From NCBI RefSeq assembly GCF_958431955.1, contig NZ_CAUASN010000014.1, forward strand, positions 1-64,000: DNA of 64,000 nucleotides. Direction: 5' to 3'. Positions within the stretch are counted from its first letter, which is position 1. Every line of letters begins with the position of its first letter. The translations under genes and the position numbers were made by a program. Positions 42,872 through 51,404 of this stretch are shown in pieces. The notes under the pieces are model-generated. The model was not told the origin of the DNA. It searched no databases and saw nothing but the letters and a program-made list of their open reading frames with translations. This DNA is from an uncultured Adlercreutzia sp. (GTDB lineage: Bacteria > Actinomycetota > Coriobacteriia > Coriobacteriales > Eggerthellaceae).

Positions 42872-42946
42872 CGCTGCGGGACGATTCCCCACACGGGGCG
42901 GTTTCCTGAATGAAATAGAAACGTACTATTAACTGGGAGGACTTAC

Positions 42947-45220
42947 ATGATGAAGACAAACATGATGAACGGTGCGGTTGAGCGGCGGCGACGGTGGGCG
43001 CGCGGGGCTCTGGCTTCGGCGCTGGCGGCCACCCTGGCACTGTCCGGCTGCGCGGGCGGCACTTACGACGACGCGACCGAGGACGGCGAGAGTGTAGCGG
43101 CATCCCCGGCGGTCGATGCCGCTACGGGCGAGGTGGACTGGGATGCGCTCATCGATATCGACGGGATGGACTTCGATTACTCCGATCGCGACAAGGACGC
43201 TTCCTACGATGCCGCCTCGGCAACGAAGATCGCGCTTTCGGGCACGGGTGCCACGGTGGAGGGCGACGGTGCTGCCGTGGAGGGATCCACGGTGACCATC
43301 ACGGCCGCTGGCACCTATGTGGTGTCGGGCGAACTCGCCGATGGGTCGCTCGTGGTGAACGCGAGCGATCAGGACAAGGTGCAGGTGGTGCTCGACGGCG
43401 CGACCATTCGCCATGCCGACGGCGCTGCGTTCGAGGTGCAGCAGGCCGACAAGGTGTTCGTCACGCTGGCCGACGGCTCGCAGAACACGCTCGCGGACGG
43501 CACGGAGTACGTGCTCGCCGACGGGGAAGACGAGCCGAATGCCGCCCTGTTCTCCAAAGACGACCTGACCATCAACGGAAGCGGCGCCCTCACGGTGGAG
43601 GGCAACTACCGCCATGGCGTGAATTCCAAGGACGACCTGGTCGTTACCGGCGGCTCCATCACCGTGACGGCCAAGGAAGACGGTCTGCGCGGGAAGGACT
43701 GCGTGAAGATCGCCGACGGCTCGTTCACGGTGACGGCGGGCGGCGATGGGGTGAAGTCGAGCAACGACGAGGACCCGACGCGCGGCTTCGTGTCCATCGA
43801 CGGCGGCACGTTCGCCTTGGATGTGCAGGACGATGGCGTGCAGGCTGCCACGTATCTGCGCGTCACCGGCGGCGAAGGCACGGTGAAGGCGGCCGACCAC
43901 GCGTTCCGCTCGCAGGTGGAGGCGGCTATGACCGGCGGAGAATTCACGGTGGAGGCCGGCGGCAAGGGCATGAATCCCGAGACTCGCTTCACCATGGACG
44001 GCGGCACGCTGAACATCACCGGAAGCGACGAGGGAATCGAGGCCGAGGAGGTTATCGTCAACGATGGCGAGCTGAACATCGTGGCGAGCGACGACGGCAT
44101 CAACGCGGCCGTGGCCGAGTGGAGCGATGAGAGCGCAACTGCCGACGGGTCTTCCGCGGAGGGAGTTGCCGCCGACGGAGTTGCTGGGGACTCCGGTACC
44201 ATCGAGGGCGAGATGCCCCAGCAGCCGGAAGGCGGAGAGCCCCAGCAGCCGCAGGGCGAGGCGCCGAACGGCGACGATGCGGCCGCCGGCGCGCCGCGCG
44301 GCGCGATGCCCGAAGACGGCCAGGCGCCGGAGCCCCCCGAGGGATTCGGCGGCCAGGACGGAACTGACGGCCCGATGCCCGAGCTGCCCGAAGGCGAGGT
44401 GCCGACGATGCCCGAAGACGGCCAGATGCCGGAGCCTCCCGAGGGGTTTGACGGCCAGATGCCCGAGCGGCCCGAAGGGGCGGAAGGCGGCCAGATGCCC
44501 CAGGGAGGCCGCGGCGACATGGGCGGCATGGGTGGCGCGGGCGGTCCTATGGGGGCCAATGCGAGCGAGGGGTGCCTCATCCAGATCAACGGCGGCACGG
44601 TGACTATCCAGGCCGGCGGCGATGCCGTCGATTCCAACGGGTACATCGAGGTGACGGGCGGCATGCTGCTCGGTGTCAGCTCCGGCAACGGCGACAGCGC
44701 TCTCGACTATGAGTACGGCGCCACCATCACCGGCGGCACGGTGCTTTTGGCGGGCTCGGCCGGGATGGCCGAGTCGTTCACCGAGGGCACGCAGCCCTTC
44801 GCGTTGGTGATGGCTCAGGGCTCTGCCGGCGCGAAGGTGACGGTGGCCGATGCGGCTGGCACGACGGTGGTCGATTACACGGCTCCGGTTGCCTTCCAGT
44901 GCGTCGTCGTCTCGGCCCCGCAGTTGGCGGAGGGCGATGCGGGCACGGTGTCCGTCGACGGTGCGGCGACCGAATTCACGGCGTCCACGACGCCGACATC
45001 CGGCGGCATGGGCGGCCAGCGCGGCGGCATGCGGGGCGACTTCTCCGATGGCGAGCAGTCGCAGGGCGATGGCGGCCAGGGTCGCGACTTCGGCGGTCGC
45101 CGCGGCGGGCAGAACGCCGAGGGCGCCCAGCAAGGCGAGGGCTCCCAGGGGCAGGGGGAAAGCACCACAGCGGGATCGAACGCGGCGGCGGGAGGCCCCC
45201 AGGGCGAACTGGTCGCCTAG
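42947..45220 (+). CDS. Beta-helix carbohydrate-binding-domain lipoprotein (Cthe_2159-like)
   Basis: A 757-residue surface lipoprotein with a lipobox LALSGC near residue 35. The body (about 140-395) is a right-handed beta-helix of Cthe_2159 type with repeated GGxxTVxAxxDGI-like turns, such as DDLVVTGGSITVTAKEDGLRG and DDLTINGSGALTVEGNYRHG. A Pro/Met/Glu/Gly-rich insert (about 410-545) with repeated MPEDGQ-PEPPEGF units interrupts the helix, which resumes at CLIQINGGTVTIQAGGDAVDSNGYI. The C-terminal 75 residues are Gly/Gln-rich. Third in the VTC / DUF4956 cluster. Cthe_2159 binds acidic plant polysaccharides; cell-envelope binding is equally possible here. Confidence 0.83.
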   Translation: MMKTNMMNGAVERRRRWARGALASALAATLALSGCAGGTYDDATEDGESVAASPAVDAATGEVDWDALIDIDGMDFDYSDRDKDASYDAASATKIALSGTGATVEGDGAAVEGSTVTITAAGTYVVSGELADGSLVVNASDQDKVQVVLDGATIRHADGAAFEVQQADKVFVTLADGSQNTLADGTEYVLADGEDEPNAALFSKDDLTINGSGALTVEGNYRHGVNSKDDLVVTGGSITVTAKEDGLRGKDCVKIADGSFTVTAGGDGVKSSNDEDPTRGFVSIDGGTFALDVQDDGVQAATYLRVTGGEGTVKAADHAFRSQVEAAMTGGEFTVEAGGKGMNPETRFTMDGGTLNITGSDEGIEAEEVIVNDGELNIVASDDGINAAVAEWSDESATADGSSAEGVAADGVAGDSGTIEGEMPQQPEGGEPQQPQGEAPNGDDAAAGAPRGAMPEDGQAPEPPEGFGGQDGTDGPMPELPEGEVPTMPEDGQMPEPPEGFDGQMPERPEGAEGGQMPQGGRGDMGGMGGAGGPMGANASEGCLIQINGGTVTIQAGGDAVDSNGYIEVTGGMLLGVSSGNGDSALDYEYGATITGGTVLLAGSAGMAESFTEGTQPFALVMAQGSAGAKVTVADAAGTTVVDYTAPVAFQCVVVSAPQLAEGDAGTVSVDGAATEFTASTTPTSGGMGGQRGGMRGDFSDGEQSQGDGGQGRDFGGRRGGQNAEGAQQGEGSQGQGESTTAGSNAAAGGPQGELVA

Positions 45221-45241
45221 CGCCAACGCCCCGCGATTCTT

Positions 45242-45506
45242 TTTTCGTGCGAATTGGCTTGGTTTGAACGGGTTTGTGACGCAAAACGCCGCCCCGGCGC
45301 TCGTCGAGAGCAGTCGGGGCGGCGTTTTCCCAGGTCGCTCATTTTGCAGGTGGCGAGTTTGCCGCCCGCTGGTCACAAAACCGTGATTTCCAAGCCAAAA
45401 ACGCGCCCATGCGCTACACTCTTCCCAGCAGAACGCGGCGGAAGTGCCGTTGCGCGGCCCGAACGCCGCGCCCATGCGCTTCCGTATCTACGCTGCCTGC
45501 GGCTGC
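45242..45506 (+). repeat. Inverted-repeat element C, copy 1 (TTTTCCCAG family)
   Basis: This 265-base segment is almost identical to 54881-55145, with a constant offset of 9639, about six substitutions and no indels. The core element is 45255-45397: arms TGGCTTGGTTTGAACGGG and its near-complement ending 45397, an inner stem AAAACGCCGCCCC (45283-45295) with GGGGCGGCGTTTT (45316-45328), and TTTTCCCAGGTCG just after. Another 109 bases downstream are also shared. They run into the last codons of the torD gene (stop at 45488-45490). Confidence 0.9.
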
Positions 45507-46168
45507 TCGGTGCTGAAATAAGCCCTTTCCTCGCCGATGAAAGCCTCCGTTAGCGAGAGAACACCCCGGTAGAATCGGGTCTCGACCATGAGACGCGCCT
45601 GGGCGATGAAATCGGCGATCCATGAATCCACATGGGCGGCGAAGAAGGCGCGCTGGCTCTCGGCGATCTTCTCCATTTCGGCCTCTCGGCCCGACTCGAG
45701 CGATTGGCGCGCTTCATCGCAAAGGTGGGCCAAATAGGTGAAAATGAACGACAGGTGGTCTTCGGGCAGGTCGATGCCTTCGGGAACGCGCAGGTGGTGG
45801 ACACGCAGCTCTCGGTACACCTCGCTGCGCGCCTCGCCCATGAGGGCTGCCGGGCCATCGGTTCTGAACAGCGACTCGAAAGGCTGGGCCGTGCGGCCTT
45901 CTCGGGTGCGAATGCCGTAGAAGGCGCCAGTGAAGTCGGCGGCCAATTCCTCTTTGGTGCCCGTATGGCGCAGGCGCAGGGCTCCGCACAAGTCGCGGTA
46001 GGCCGGCGCGAAGGGGGAGTCGCTCTCTTCGGCCAGACCAGCGAGGTCGCTCGTGGCCAGTGCATCGATCTGCTCCTCGGATAGTGGCTGGAAATACAGC
46101 GAGGCGAGCATACGGTACAGGGAGGCGCGGTCTTCGAGAAGGTCGATGGCGTAAACGGGGTTGGTCAT
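45488..46168 (-). CDS. TorD/DmsD-family molybdoenzyme chaperone, locus 2
   Basis: A 226-residue helical protein of the TorD family. It has RASLYRMLASLYFQPLSEEQ near the start, LAADFTGAFYG, and LPEDHLSFIFTYLAHLC, which holds the E-D-H signature. The likely client is the catalytic subunit encoded at 47742-50630. The frame extends to 46483, but the ATG at 46168 has AAGGAGAC before it. The last six codons (EQPQAA and stop) lie inside the 265-base repeat, and part of this tail reappears at the other copy near 55125-55145. It is separated from the anchor gene by 113 bases containing two hairpins. Confidence 0.88.
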   Translation of the reverse strand: MTNPVYAIDLLEDRASLYRMLASLYFQPLSEEQIDALATSDLAGLAEESDSPFAPAYRDLCGALRLRHTGTKEELAADFTGAFYGIRTREGRTAQPFESLFRTDGPAALMGEARSEVYRELRVHHLRVPEGIDLPEDHLSFIFTYLAHLCDEARQSLESGREAEMEKIAESQRAFFAAHVDSWIADFIAQARLMVETRFYRGVLSLTEAFIGEERAYFSTEQPQAA

Positions 46169-46200
46169 GGCGGTCTCCTTAGGTGACGAGTGGGTGGGCC

Positions 46201-46270
46201 GGGACGATTCGCTGGACGCGTCGTCCCGCAGGGGCCGAGGGAAAGTGCCGAGAAGGGGCTTTCCCTCGGC
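46201..46270 (-). promoter_or_regulatory. Two hairpins between the anchor and torD genes of locus 2
   Basis: GCCGAGGGAAAG (46234-46245) pairs perfectly with CTTTCCCTCGGC (46259-46270), a 12-bp stem with a 13-base loop. A second inverted repeat, GGGACGA (46201-46207) with TCGTCCC (46221-46227), follows in the minus direction. There is no T-run, so these look like mRNA-stabilising or processing structures that set torD expression apart from the structural genes rather than a terminator. Confidence 0.6.
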
Positions 46271-46281
46271 TGAGGGAAACG

Positions 46282-47151
46282 CTACAGGTGCAGCATCACG
46301 CTGGGGATGCCGTGGGAGAACAGGTCGATGTAGCCGGTGGCGCAGGCCCACATGAGCATGCGCAGGGCTACACCCCCGATGGCGGCGCAGGCCACGCCGA
46401 CCACGGCCAGAGGGATAGGCGACTTCGCTGCCAGCGCGGTCATGCCGGCAATGGCGCAGGCCAGCACGCCGATGATGCCACACGCCACGATCCCGCCCCA
46501 GAACAGGATCCCTTGGGCCGCGGCCACGTCAAGGCCGAGGAACAGCCCGTAGGCGAGAATGCCCACGGCATCCACGACAGCGCAGACGAGCACGGCCGGC
46601 CACAGCTTGCCGCCCAGCTCCCCGGCACCGGCCGTCCCGTCGGCCGACGTCTTAGTCGTGGCCGCCACCAGGGCGTAGGCAAAGGCGCCCAGGGCGAGAG
46701 AGGTGCCCAGGTAGGCCAGGGGCAGTGTCTCGGTGCTCCAGGTGGGCTGGGCGTCGATCACATAGCCATGGCCGCAGAAGAACCCGATGGCGATGCCGAA
46801 GATCGCCGCCAGTACCGCCACGACCCGCACGGCGCCGTCGCGGCCCTCCTCGCGGGTGAGCACTAGATAGGCCGCACCTACGATGACGTTGGCGCCCAGA
46901 AGCATGAGCTCGATAGAGATACCCGAGAACGACAGCAGGTTCGTCACGGCGCTGATGGCGTTCAGCGGAGAGGCCAGGTGGGCCACCGAGCACAAACCGC
47001 CGATCACGAGCAGAGCCAGTGCGCACCAGACGGCGCGGCGGCGCACCGTGCGCGATCCGCCGAGCAGCTGGGAAAGTCCGGCGAAGGCGAGCATAGCGCC
47101 ACCGGCTCCGGCCAGCAACGAGAACAGAACGAGGGGCCATTGGATCGCCAT
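46282..47151 (-). CDS. DmsC/NrfD-type membrane anchor, locus 2
   Basis: A 289-residue protein with about eight membrane helices, starting MAIQWPLVLFSLLAGAGGAML and containing SVAHLASPLNAISAVTNL. Its closest relative in the window is the locus 1 anchor. It would oxidise menaquinol and reduce the ferredoxin subunit. It starts 2 bases after the ferredoxin stop, so the two are translationally coupled. Histidines and acidic residues in helices 3-5 are candidates for the quinol site, by analogy to DmsC. Confidence 0.87.
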   Translation of the reverse strand: MAIQWPLVLFSLLAGAGGAMLAFAGLSQLLGGSRTVRRRAVWCALALLVIGGLCSVAHLASPLNAISAVTNLLSFSGISIELMLLGANVIVGAAYLVLTREEGRDGAVRVVAVLAAIFGIAIGFFCGHGYVIDAQPTWSTETLPLAYLGTSLALGAFAYALVAATTKTSADGTAGAGELGGKLWPAVLVCAVVDAVGILAYGLFLGLDVAAAQGILFWGGIVACGIIGVLACAIAGMTALAAKSPIPLAVVGVACAAIGGVALRMLMWACATGYIDLFSHGIPSVMLHL

Positions 47152-47153
47152 GG

Positions 47154-47741
47154 TTACACCAGCTCCTTCCAGGAAGCGAACTTGGGGGACAGAATGTAGC
47201 GCGTGAGCGGCTTGGCGTTATGGGGGTCGGGCAGGGTGTGGATGGCCTCCTCCGGGTACTTCGCGAGCTCGCGGCTCACATCGGAATCCGGATCATCGTA
47301 GTCGCCGAAGAAGCGCGCGCCGCAGTTGCAATTGTGGACGCAGGCCGGCACGCCATCGCCGTCAGCGGTGATCTGGGCGCACAGCGTGCACTTCTGCACC
47401 ACGCCGGCATCCTCGTTGAATTGGCGCACGCCGTAGGGGCAGGCATAGATGCAGTACTGGCAGCCGATGCACTTCTCCTTGTCGATGAGCACCATGCCGG
47501 TTTCGGGATCCCGGTAGCTGGCGGCCGTGGGGCACACGTGGACGCAAGCGGGATTCTCGCACTGCTGGCACTGCGAGGGCAGCCAGTACTTCTCCACGTT
47601 GGGGAAGGTGCCCGTGGGGCCCACGGCGATGACCTTGTTGTAGAAATGGCCCAGGGGCAGCTCGTTTTCCAGTTTGCAGGCGACGATGCAGCTGTCGCAG
47701 CCAGAGCAGCGGTCCAGGTTGATCAGCAGGCCCTTGCGCAT
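47154..47741 (-). CDS. Four-cluster ferredoxin subunit (DmsB-like), locus 2
   Basis: A 195-residue electron-transfer subunit with cysteine groups CSGCDSCIVAC (from Cys12), CQQCENPACVHVCPT, CIGCQYCIYACPYG and CTLCAQITADG...CVHNCNCG. This is the 4 x [4Fe-4S] plan of DmsB/PsrB. It has no signal peptide and is presumed co-exported with the catalytic subunit. Its start codon follows the stop of the catalytic gene directly, and the anchor gene follows by 2 bases. Confidence 0.93.
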   Translation of the reverse strand: MRKGLLINLDRCSGCDSCIVACKLENELPLGHFYNKVIAVGPTGTFPNVEKYWLPSQCQQCENPACVHVCPTAASYRDPETGMVLIDKEKCIGCQYCIYACPYGVRQFNEDAGVVQKCTLCAQITADGDGVPACVHNCNCGARFFGDYDDPDSDVSRELAKYPEEAIHTLPDPHNAKPLTRYILSPKFASWKELV

Positions 47742-50630
47742 TTAGAACACCTCCTCGGTGACAGGTTCGCCCGAAAGCGTGGGCATGAACGGTTGGAACT
47801 GCTCGCTCTCGATCCAGATGCGCTCGGGGCGCTCGGTCTTCTCGATCTTCACCGTGAAGGCGCGGTAGCTGTTCGTGGCGAAGCAGGGGTTTTGGAACTC
47901 GTCGGCGGACATGATGTTGTAGCCGCATTCCTCGATGCCGGGAGTGATGGACTCTTGCGTCTCGTCGAAGCACTCGGGGTTCCAGAAGCGCTCGGTGATG
48001 AGCACTCCCGGGGCGATACCCTGGGTGAGATAGGCGCGCGCATTGGATGAACCGCGGCGCGAGGTGATCTTCACCCAGTCCAGGTGCTCGATGCCGTATT
48101 TCGCCGCTGTGTCGGGATTGATCTTCAGCTCGGGCGCGGGCATGACCTCGCGGACGAAGGGCGCGTGGCGCATGGTGCCGTGATGGAAGTGGGGCAAGCG
48201 TCCCGTGGTGATGACGAGCGGATACTCCGGATCGTAGCCCTCGGCGCTCTCAAGCGGGCTTTCCGTGGGTTCCTTGAAGGTGCAGATGGGGTCGTAGTCG
48301 TCGCAGGCCGGCTGTTCGAAGGGGTACATGTAGGGGAAGCCGGTGCGGGCCAGGCGCAGCATGGCTTCGGAGTACACGTCCACCTTGCGCGACATCGTGG
48401 CGAACCCGCGGGGCAGCCCGTCGCTCACCGGCTCCTTGTACTGGTAGTAGGCCATGTAGTCGTCCATAGGCTCCTCGGTGAAGCGGTGGTCGATGTCGTC
48501 GAGCATCTCCTGCCAGCTTTCTTTGCCCATCTGCTCGGCCCAATCGGCTCGTGCCGCCTCAAGGCTCTCGTAGAAGGGCACCTTGTAGGCGTCGGGGTCG
48601 AACACGTTCTCGGCGCCGAGCTTCTCCACGGCAGCCTCGGCCACCTGGTAGGGGGAGACGAAGGGATTCACCGTCTCGCCGAGATGCGTTACCTGGCAGC
48701 GGGCGTAATGACGGTTGAAATGGGTGCCCGGCGCTTCGTAGGAGTCGTATTCCAACCATTCGGTGGTGGGCAGGAACAGGTCGACGCTCTGCACGGTGAA
48801 CGAGGTCATGTTGGGGTACTGCTGGATGACGAAGTCCTGCTCGTCGTAGGCCTTCTTCCACTCCAGCGTGGGGCCCATGACTGCGTACTTGTTGCCCGAC
48901 ATCTCGTACATCACGCGCGGGCGATAAGGCTCGCCGGTGGTGATGGCCTGCCGCAGCTCCTTGGGGGCGCAGGTCTGCCACTGGTGGATGCCCTTGTGCT
49001 CGTTGGCGCCCATGGTGTCGCAGCGTGACTGGAAGAAGTAGCGCTGCATCTCCTTGCCGTCGCGGCCCTTGGCGTCCCATCCGGCCACGATGGCGTCCAG
49101 CTGGCGGTCGTTTTCGGCCTTGGTGAGTCCTGTCGTCCAGCCGAGGCCGTAGCGCTCGAAGGTGGAGGAGAACACGCCCAGGCGCTGAGTCGGGCGATCG
49201 GCGGTGCGGCTAGCGGCACCGTGGTTCTGGAAAGCGGAGCAGGGAGACTCCACATAGCCGAGCAGCGCGTCGATGGCGAGCGCCCCCAGAGGTGCGGTGG
49301 AGGAGTTCTCCTGGTGGTCGGAGAACACGCCGTTGGACAAGCCGCCGAAGTCGGCCTTAGCGTACAGCTCTACAGCTTCGCGAATGCGCTCGGGATCGAG
49401 CCAGCAGGTCTCGCCGGCGGCCTCGAGCGTCCAGGGCTCGGCCTCTTCCTTGTAAATCTGCCCCGCCGTTTTTGCCTCCTTGCCGTTCACGGTGGCGGTG
49501 GCGAAGATGACCGGATCGACCGCGCAGTTCTCGGGGGCGGTGAAGGGGAAGGGTTGGATGGAGTTGGTTTTCGCGTCGAAGCAGACGAAGGCCGGGGTGT
49601 CGTAGACGCCGGCGGGATCGGCGGCGGGGTTCACGTAGTCGGGCCACACCTCCTCGGCGCGATAGGCCAGGCGCGTCTCGGGGTTGATGAGGAAGGGCAG
49701 GTTGGTCCAGTGCTTGACGAATGCCTCGTCGTACAGATTGTTCTCGATGATATGGTGGATCCACGACAGCATAAGGGCGCAGTCGGAGCCGGGGCGCACG
49801 GGAAGCCACACATCGGCTTTGGTGGCCTCGGCGGTCATATAGGGGTCCACGACGATGGTCTTCACGCCGAGGTTCGACCGGGCGTCGGTCAGCCCGTGGC
49901 CGCCGTGAGCCGCCTTGGAGGAGTGCGGTTGGCTGCCCCACAGCACGAAGACGCGCTCCGTGTCGTCGCGGCGGGTGCCATCAAGCTCAGCGTTGTCGGT
50001 GATGCCCACCCAGCGATCCACGTTGTCCATGTCAACGCAGCAGTTGAAGCCCACCGAGGTGGTGGAGACGAAGTCGCGCGGCATGGCGCACTGGCAGGCG
50101 CCGGAGGCAAGCGAGTTGCAGCCGCCGAAGGTGTAGTCGAGCCCGGAGGTCTCCCACTCGATGTAGGCGCCGCCGCCTCCGCGAGCGCTCCAGTAGGAGT
50201 AGGGGCCGTACTTCTTCACGGCCGTGGCAATCTGCTCGCCGGCCAAATCCACGGCCTCTTCCCAGCTGATCGCTTCCCACCGGTTCTCGCCGCGCTCGCC
50301 GACGCGCTTCATGGGGTGCAGCACATGGCGGGGGCTGTACACGGTCTGGATTTGCGACAGGCATTTCAGGCACACGCCGCCTTTGTTCAGGGGGCCGTCC
50401 GGATCGCCCTCGATTTTCACGACGCGGCCGTCCTCGGTGTACACGCGCACGGGGCAGCAGTTGGTGCAGCCATGGCAGGCGGTCTTGTGCATCACGCGCT
50501 CCACAGATCCGGCGGCGAAGGCCTGATCGGTCTCCTCGAGCAGCGGGATCGAGCCGGCGGCCGTAAGGGCCGCGCCCGTGGCCGCTGCGGCCTTCATGAA
50601 GCCGCGTCGGCTGATGGTTCCCTTGGTCAT
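47742..50630 (-). CDS. Exported molybdopterin oxidoreductase, catalytic subunit (locus 2)
   Basis: A 962-residue DMSO-reductase-family enzyme. The TAT signal is ISRRGFMKAAAATG (Arg8-Arg9). The N-terminal iron-sulfur motif is canonical: C-x2-C-x3-C-x27-C at Cys52, 55, 59 and 87. A Cys near residue 180 in ASGACQCAMPRDF is the probable molybdenum ligand. Cofactor-binding segments include FVLWGSQPHSSKAAHGGHG, TIVVDPYMTAEATKADVWLP and, near the end, PLVITTGRLPHFHHGTMR. The substrate is unknown. It resembles the locus 1 enzyme in domain plan only and is about 250 residues shorter. It lies between the double-winged-helix gene and the ferredoxin gene in one operon. Confidence 0.92.
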   Translation of the reverse strand: MTKGTISRRGFMKAAAATGAALTAAGSIPLLEETDQAFAAGSVERVMHKTACHGCTNCCPVRVYTEDGRVVKIEGDPDGPLNKGGVCLKCLSQIQTVYSPRHVLHPMKRVGERGENRWEAISWEEAVDLAGEQIATAVKKYGPYSYWSARGGGGAYIEWETSGLDYTFGGCNSLASGACQCAMPRDFVSTTSVGFNCCVDMDNVDRWVGITDNAELDGTRRDDTERVFVLWGSQPHSSKAAHGGHGLTDARSNLGVKTIVVDPYMTAEATKADVWLPVRPGSDCALMLSWIHHIIENNLYDEAFVKHWTNLPFLINPETRLAYRAEEVWPDYVNPAADPAGVYDTPAFVCFDAKTNSIQPFPFTAPENCAVDPVIFATATVNGKEAKTAGQIYKEEAEPWTLEAAGETCWLDPERIREAVELYAKADFGGLSNGVFSDHQENSSTAPLGALAIDALLGYVESPCSAFQNHGAASRTADRPTQRLGVFSSTFERYGLGWTTGLTKAENDRQLDAIVAGWDAKGRDGKEMQRYFFQSRCDTMGANEHKGIHQWQTCAPKELRQAITTGEPYRPRVMYEMSGNKYAVMGPTLEWKKAYDEQDFVIQQYPNMTSFTVQSVDLFLPTTEWLEYDSYEAPGTHFNRHYARCQVTHLGETVNPFVSPYQVAEAAVEKLGAENVFDPDAYKVPFYESLEAARADWAEQMGKESWQEMLDDIDHRFTEEPMDDYMAYYQYKEPVSDGLPRGFATMSRKVDVYSEAMLRLARTGFPYMYPFEQPACDDYDPICTFKEPTESPLESAEGYDPEYPLVITTGRLPHFHHGTMRHAPFVREVMPAPELKINPDTAAKYGIEHLDWVKITSRRGSSNARAYLTQGIAPGVLITERFWNPECFDETQESITPGIEECGYNIMSADEFQNPCFATNSYRAFTVKIEKTERPERIWIESEQFQPFMPTLSGEPVTEEVF

Positions 50631-50669
50631 GGGGTCCTCTCTTTCCTCTCTACGATCAAAACGGTGTTC

Positions 50670-51404
50670 TTAACGAAGTTGCTGCAATACCTTCATTCCC
50701 CTCTCTGTGATCTTCCATCCATCGTTCCAGGCAAGGCCGCCCGAGCGTTCCAGTGCGTCCACGAAGAAGCTCGGCTGCAGGGGTTGATTTGAGGTGGTGC
50801 TCGCGAAGGTGCCGGCGGGCCGGGTGCGCAACAGCGCCTCGATCTCCTTGAAAGTGCGCTGCTCGCGGCAGAAGTCCATAAGGTCCAGGTAGGTGGTAAG
50901 CCGCTGGGGCACAAGGTCGAAGAGGTGCTGCAGTCGCTTCTCGGGCGCAAGGTCCTCGGCCACCTGCTCGCCAACCGGGGTGGTTACCACGGCATAGGCG
51001 AAGGTGGCATCCTCGATCTCGTCGGGGGTGAGCCCCGCCTTGGCCTGGGGCGTCAGGGGCCGGCCCGTCTCGTCCAGCTCCAGCCAGTACAGGCCGCCGG
51101 CGTGCACGAGGGTGCGGATGAGCCGGTAGGGGCTTTGGGCCACCGAGGAGAACTCGGGACAGGCCCGGGCCGCCTCCTCGGCTTCGGCGAGCGTGCGCTG
51201 GGTGGTGCAGAAGGTAAGCAACTTGAGGAAGATCTCGCGGTGCAGGGGCGCCCGGTTCACCGTCTCGGCGAGGGCGGCCACGGCTTCCTCGAAGGTGGCC
51301 TCGGCGCTGGCGTCGGCCTCGGGTGCCGATGCGGGGTCGGCGGGCTTGGGCGCGAGGGCGTCGGTGGCGGCATCGCGGGGCGCGGGCGTGCTAGCGGTTT
51401 TCAC
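50670..51404 (-). CDS. Double-winged-helix-like accessory protein of molybdoenzyme locus 2
   Basis: A 244-residue soluble protein, paralogue of the 276-residue protein at 24259-25089. After an Ala/Pro/Asp-rich tail (1-35), module 1 has REIFLKLLTFCTTQRTL and SPYRLIRTLVHAGGLYWLELD. Module 2 has RLTTYLDLMDFCREQRTF and SFFVDALERSGGLAWNDG with the terminal strand KITERGMKVLQQL. Each module ends in a two-strand hairpin with a Trp, as in winged helices. Its start overlaps the napH-like stop by 14 bases. Conserved placement in both molybdoenzyme loci implies a shared role in maturation or regulation; this is inference. Confidence 0.72.
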   Translation of the reverse strand: MKTASTPAPRDAATDALAPKPADPASAPEADASAEATFEEAVAALAETVNRAPLHREIFLKLLTFCTTQRTLAEAEEAARACPEFSSVAQSPYRLIRTLVHAGGLYWLELDETGRPLTPQAKAGLTPDEIEDATFAYAVVTTPVGEQVAEDLAPEKRLQHLFDLVPQRLTTYLDLMDFCREQRTFKEIEALLRTRPAGTFASTTSNQPLQPSFFVDALERSGGLAWNDGWKITERGMKVLQQLR

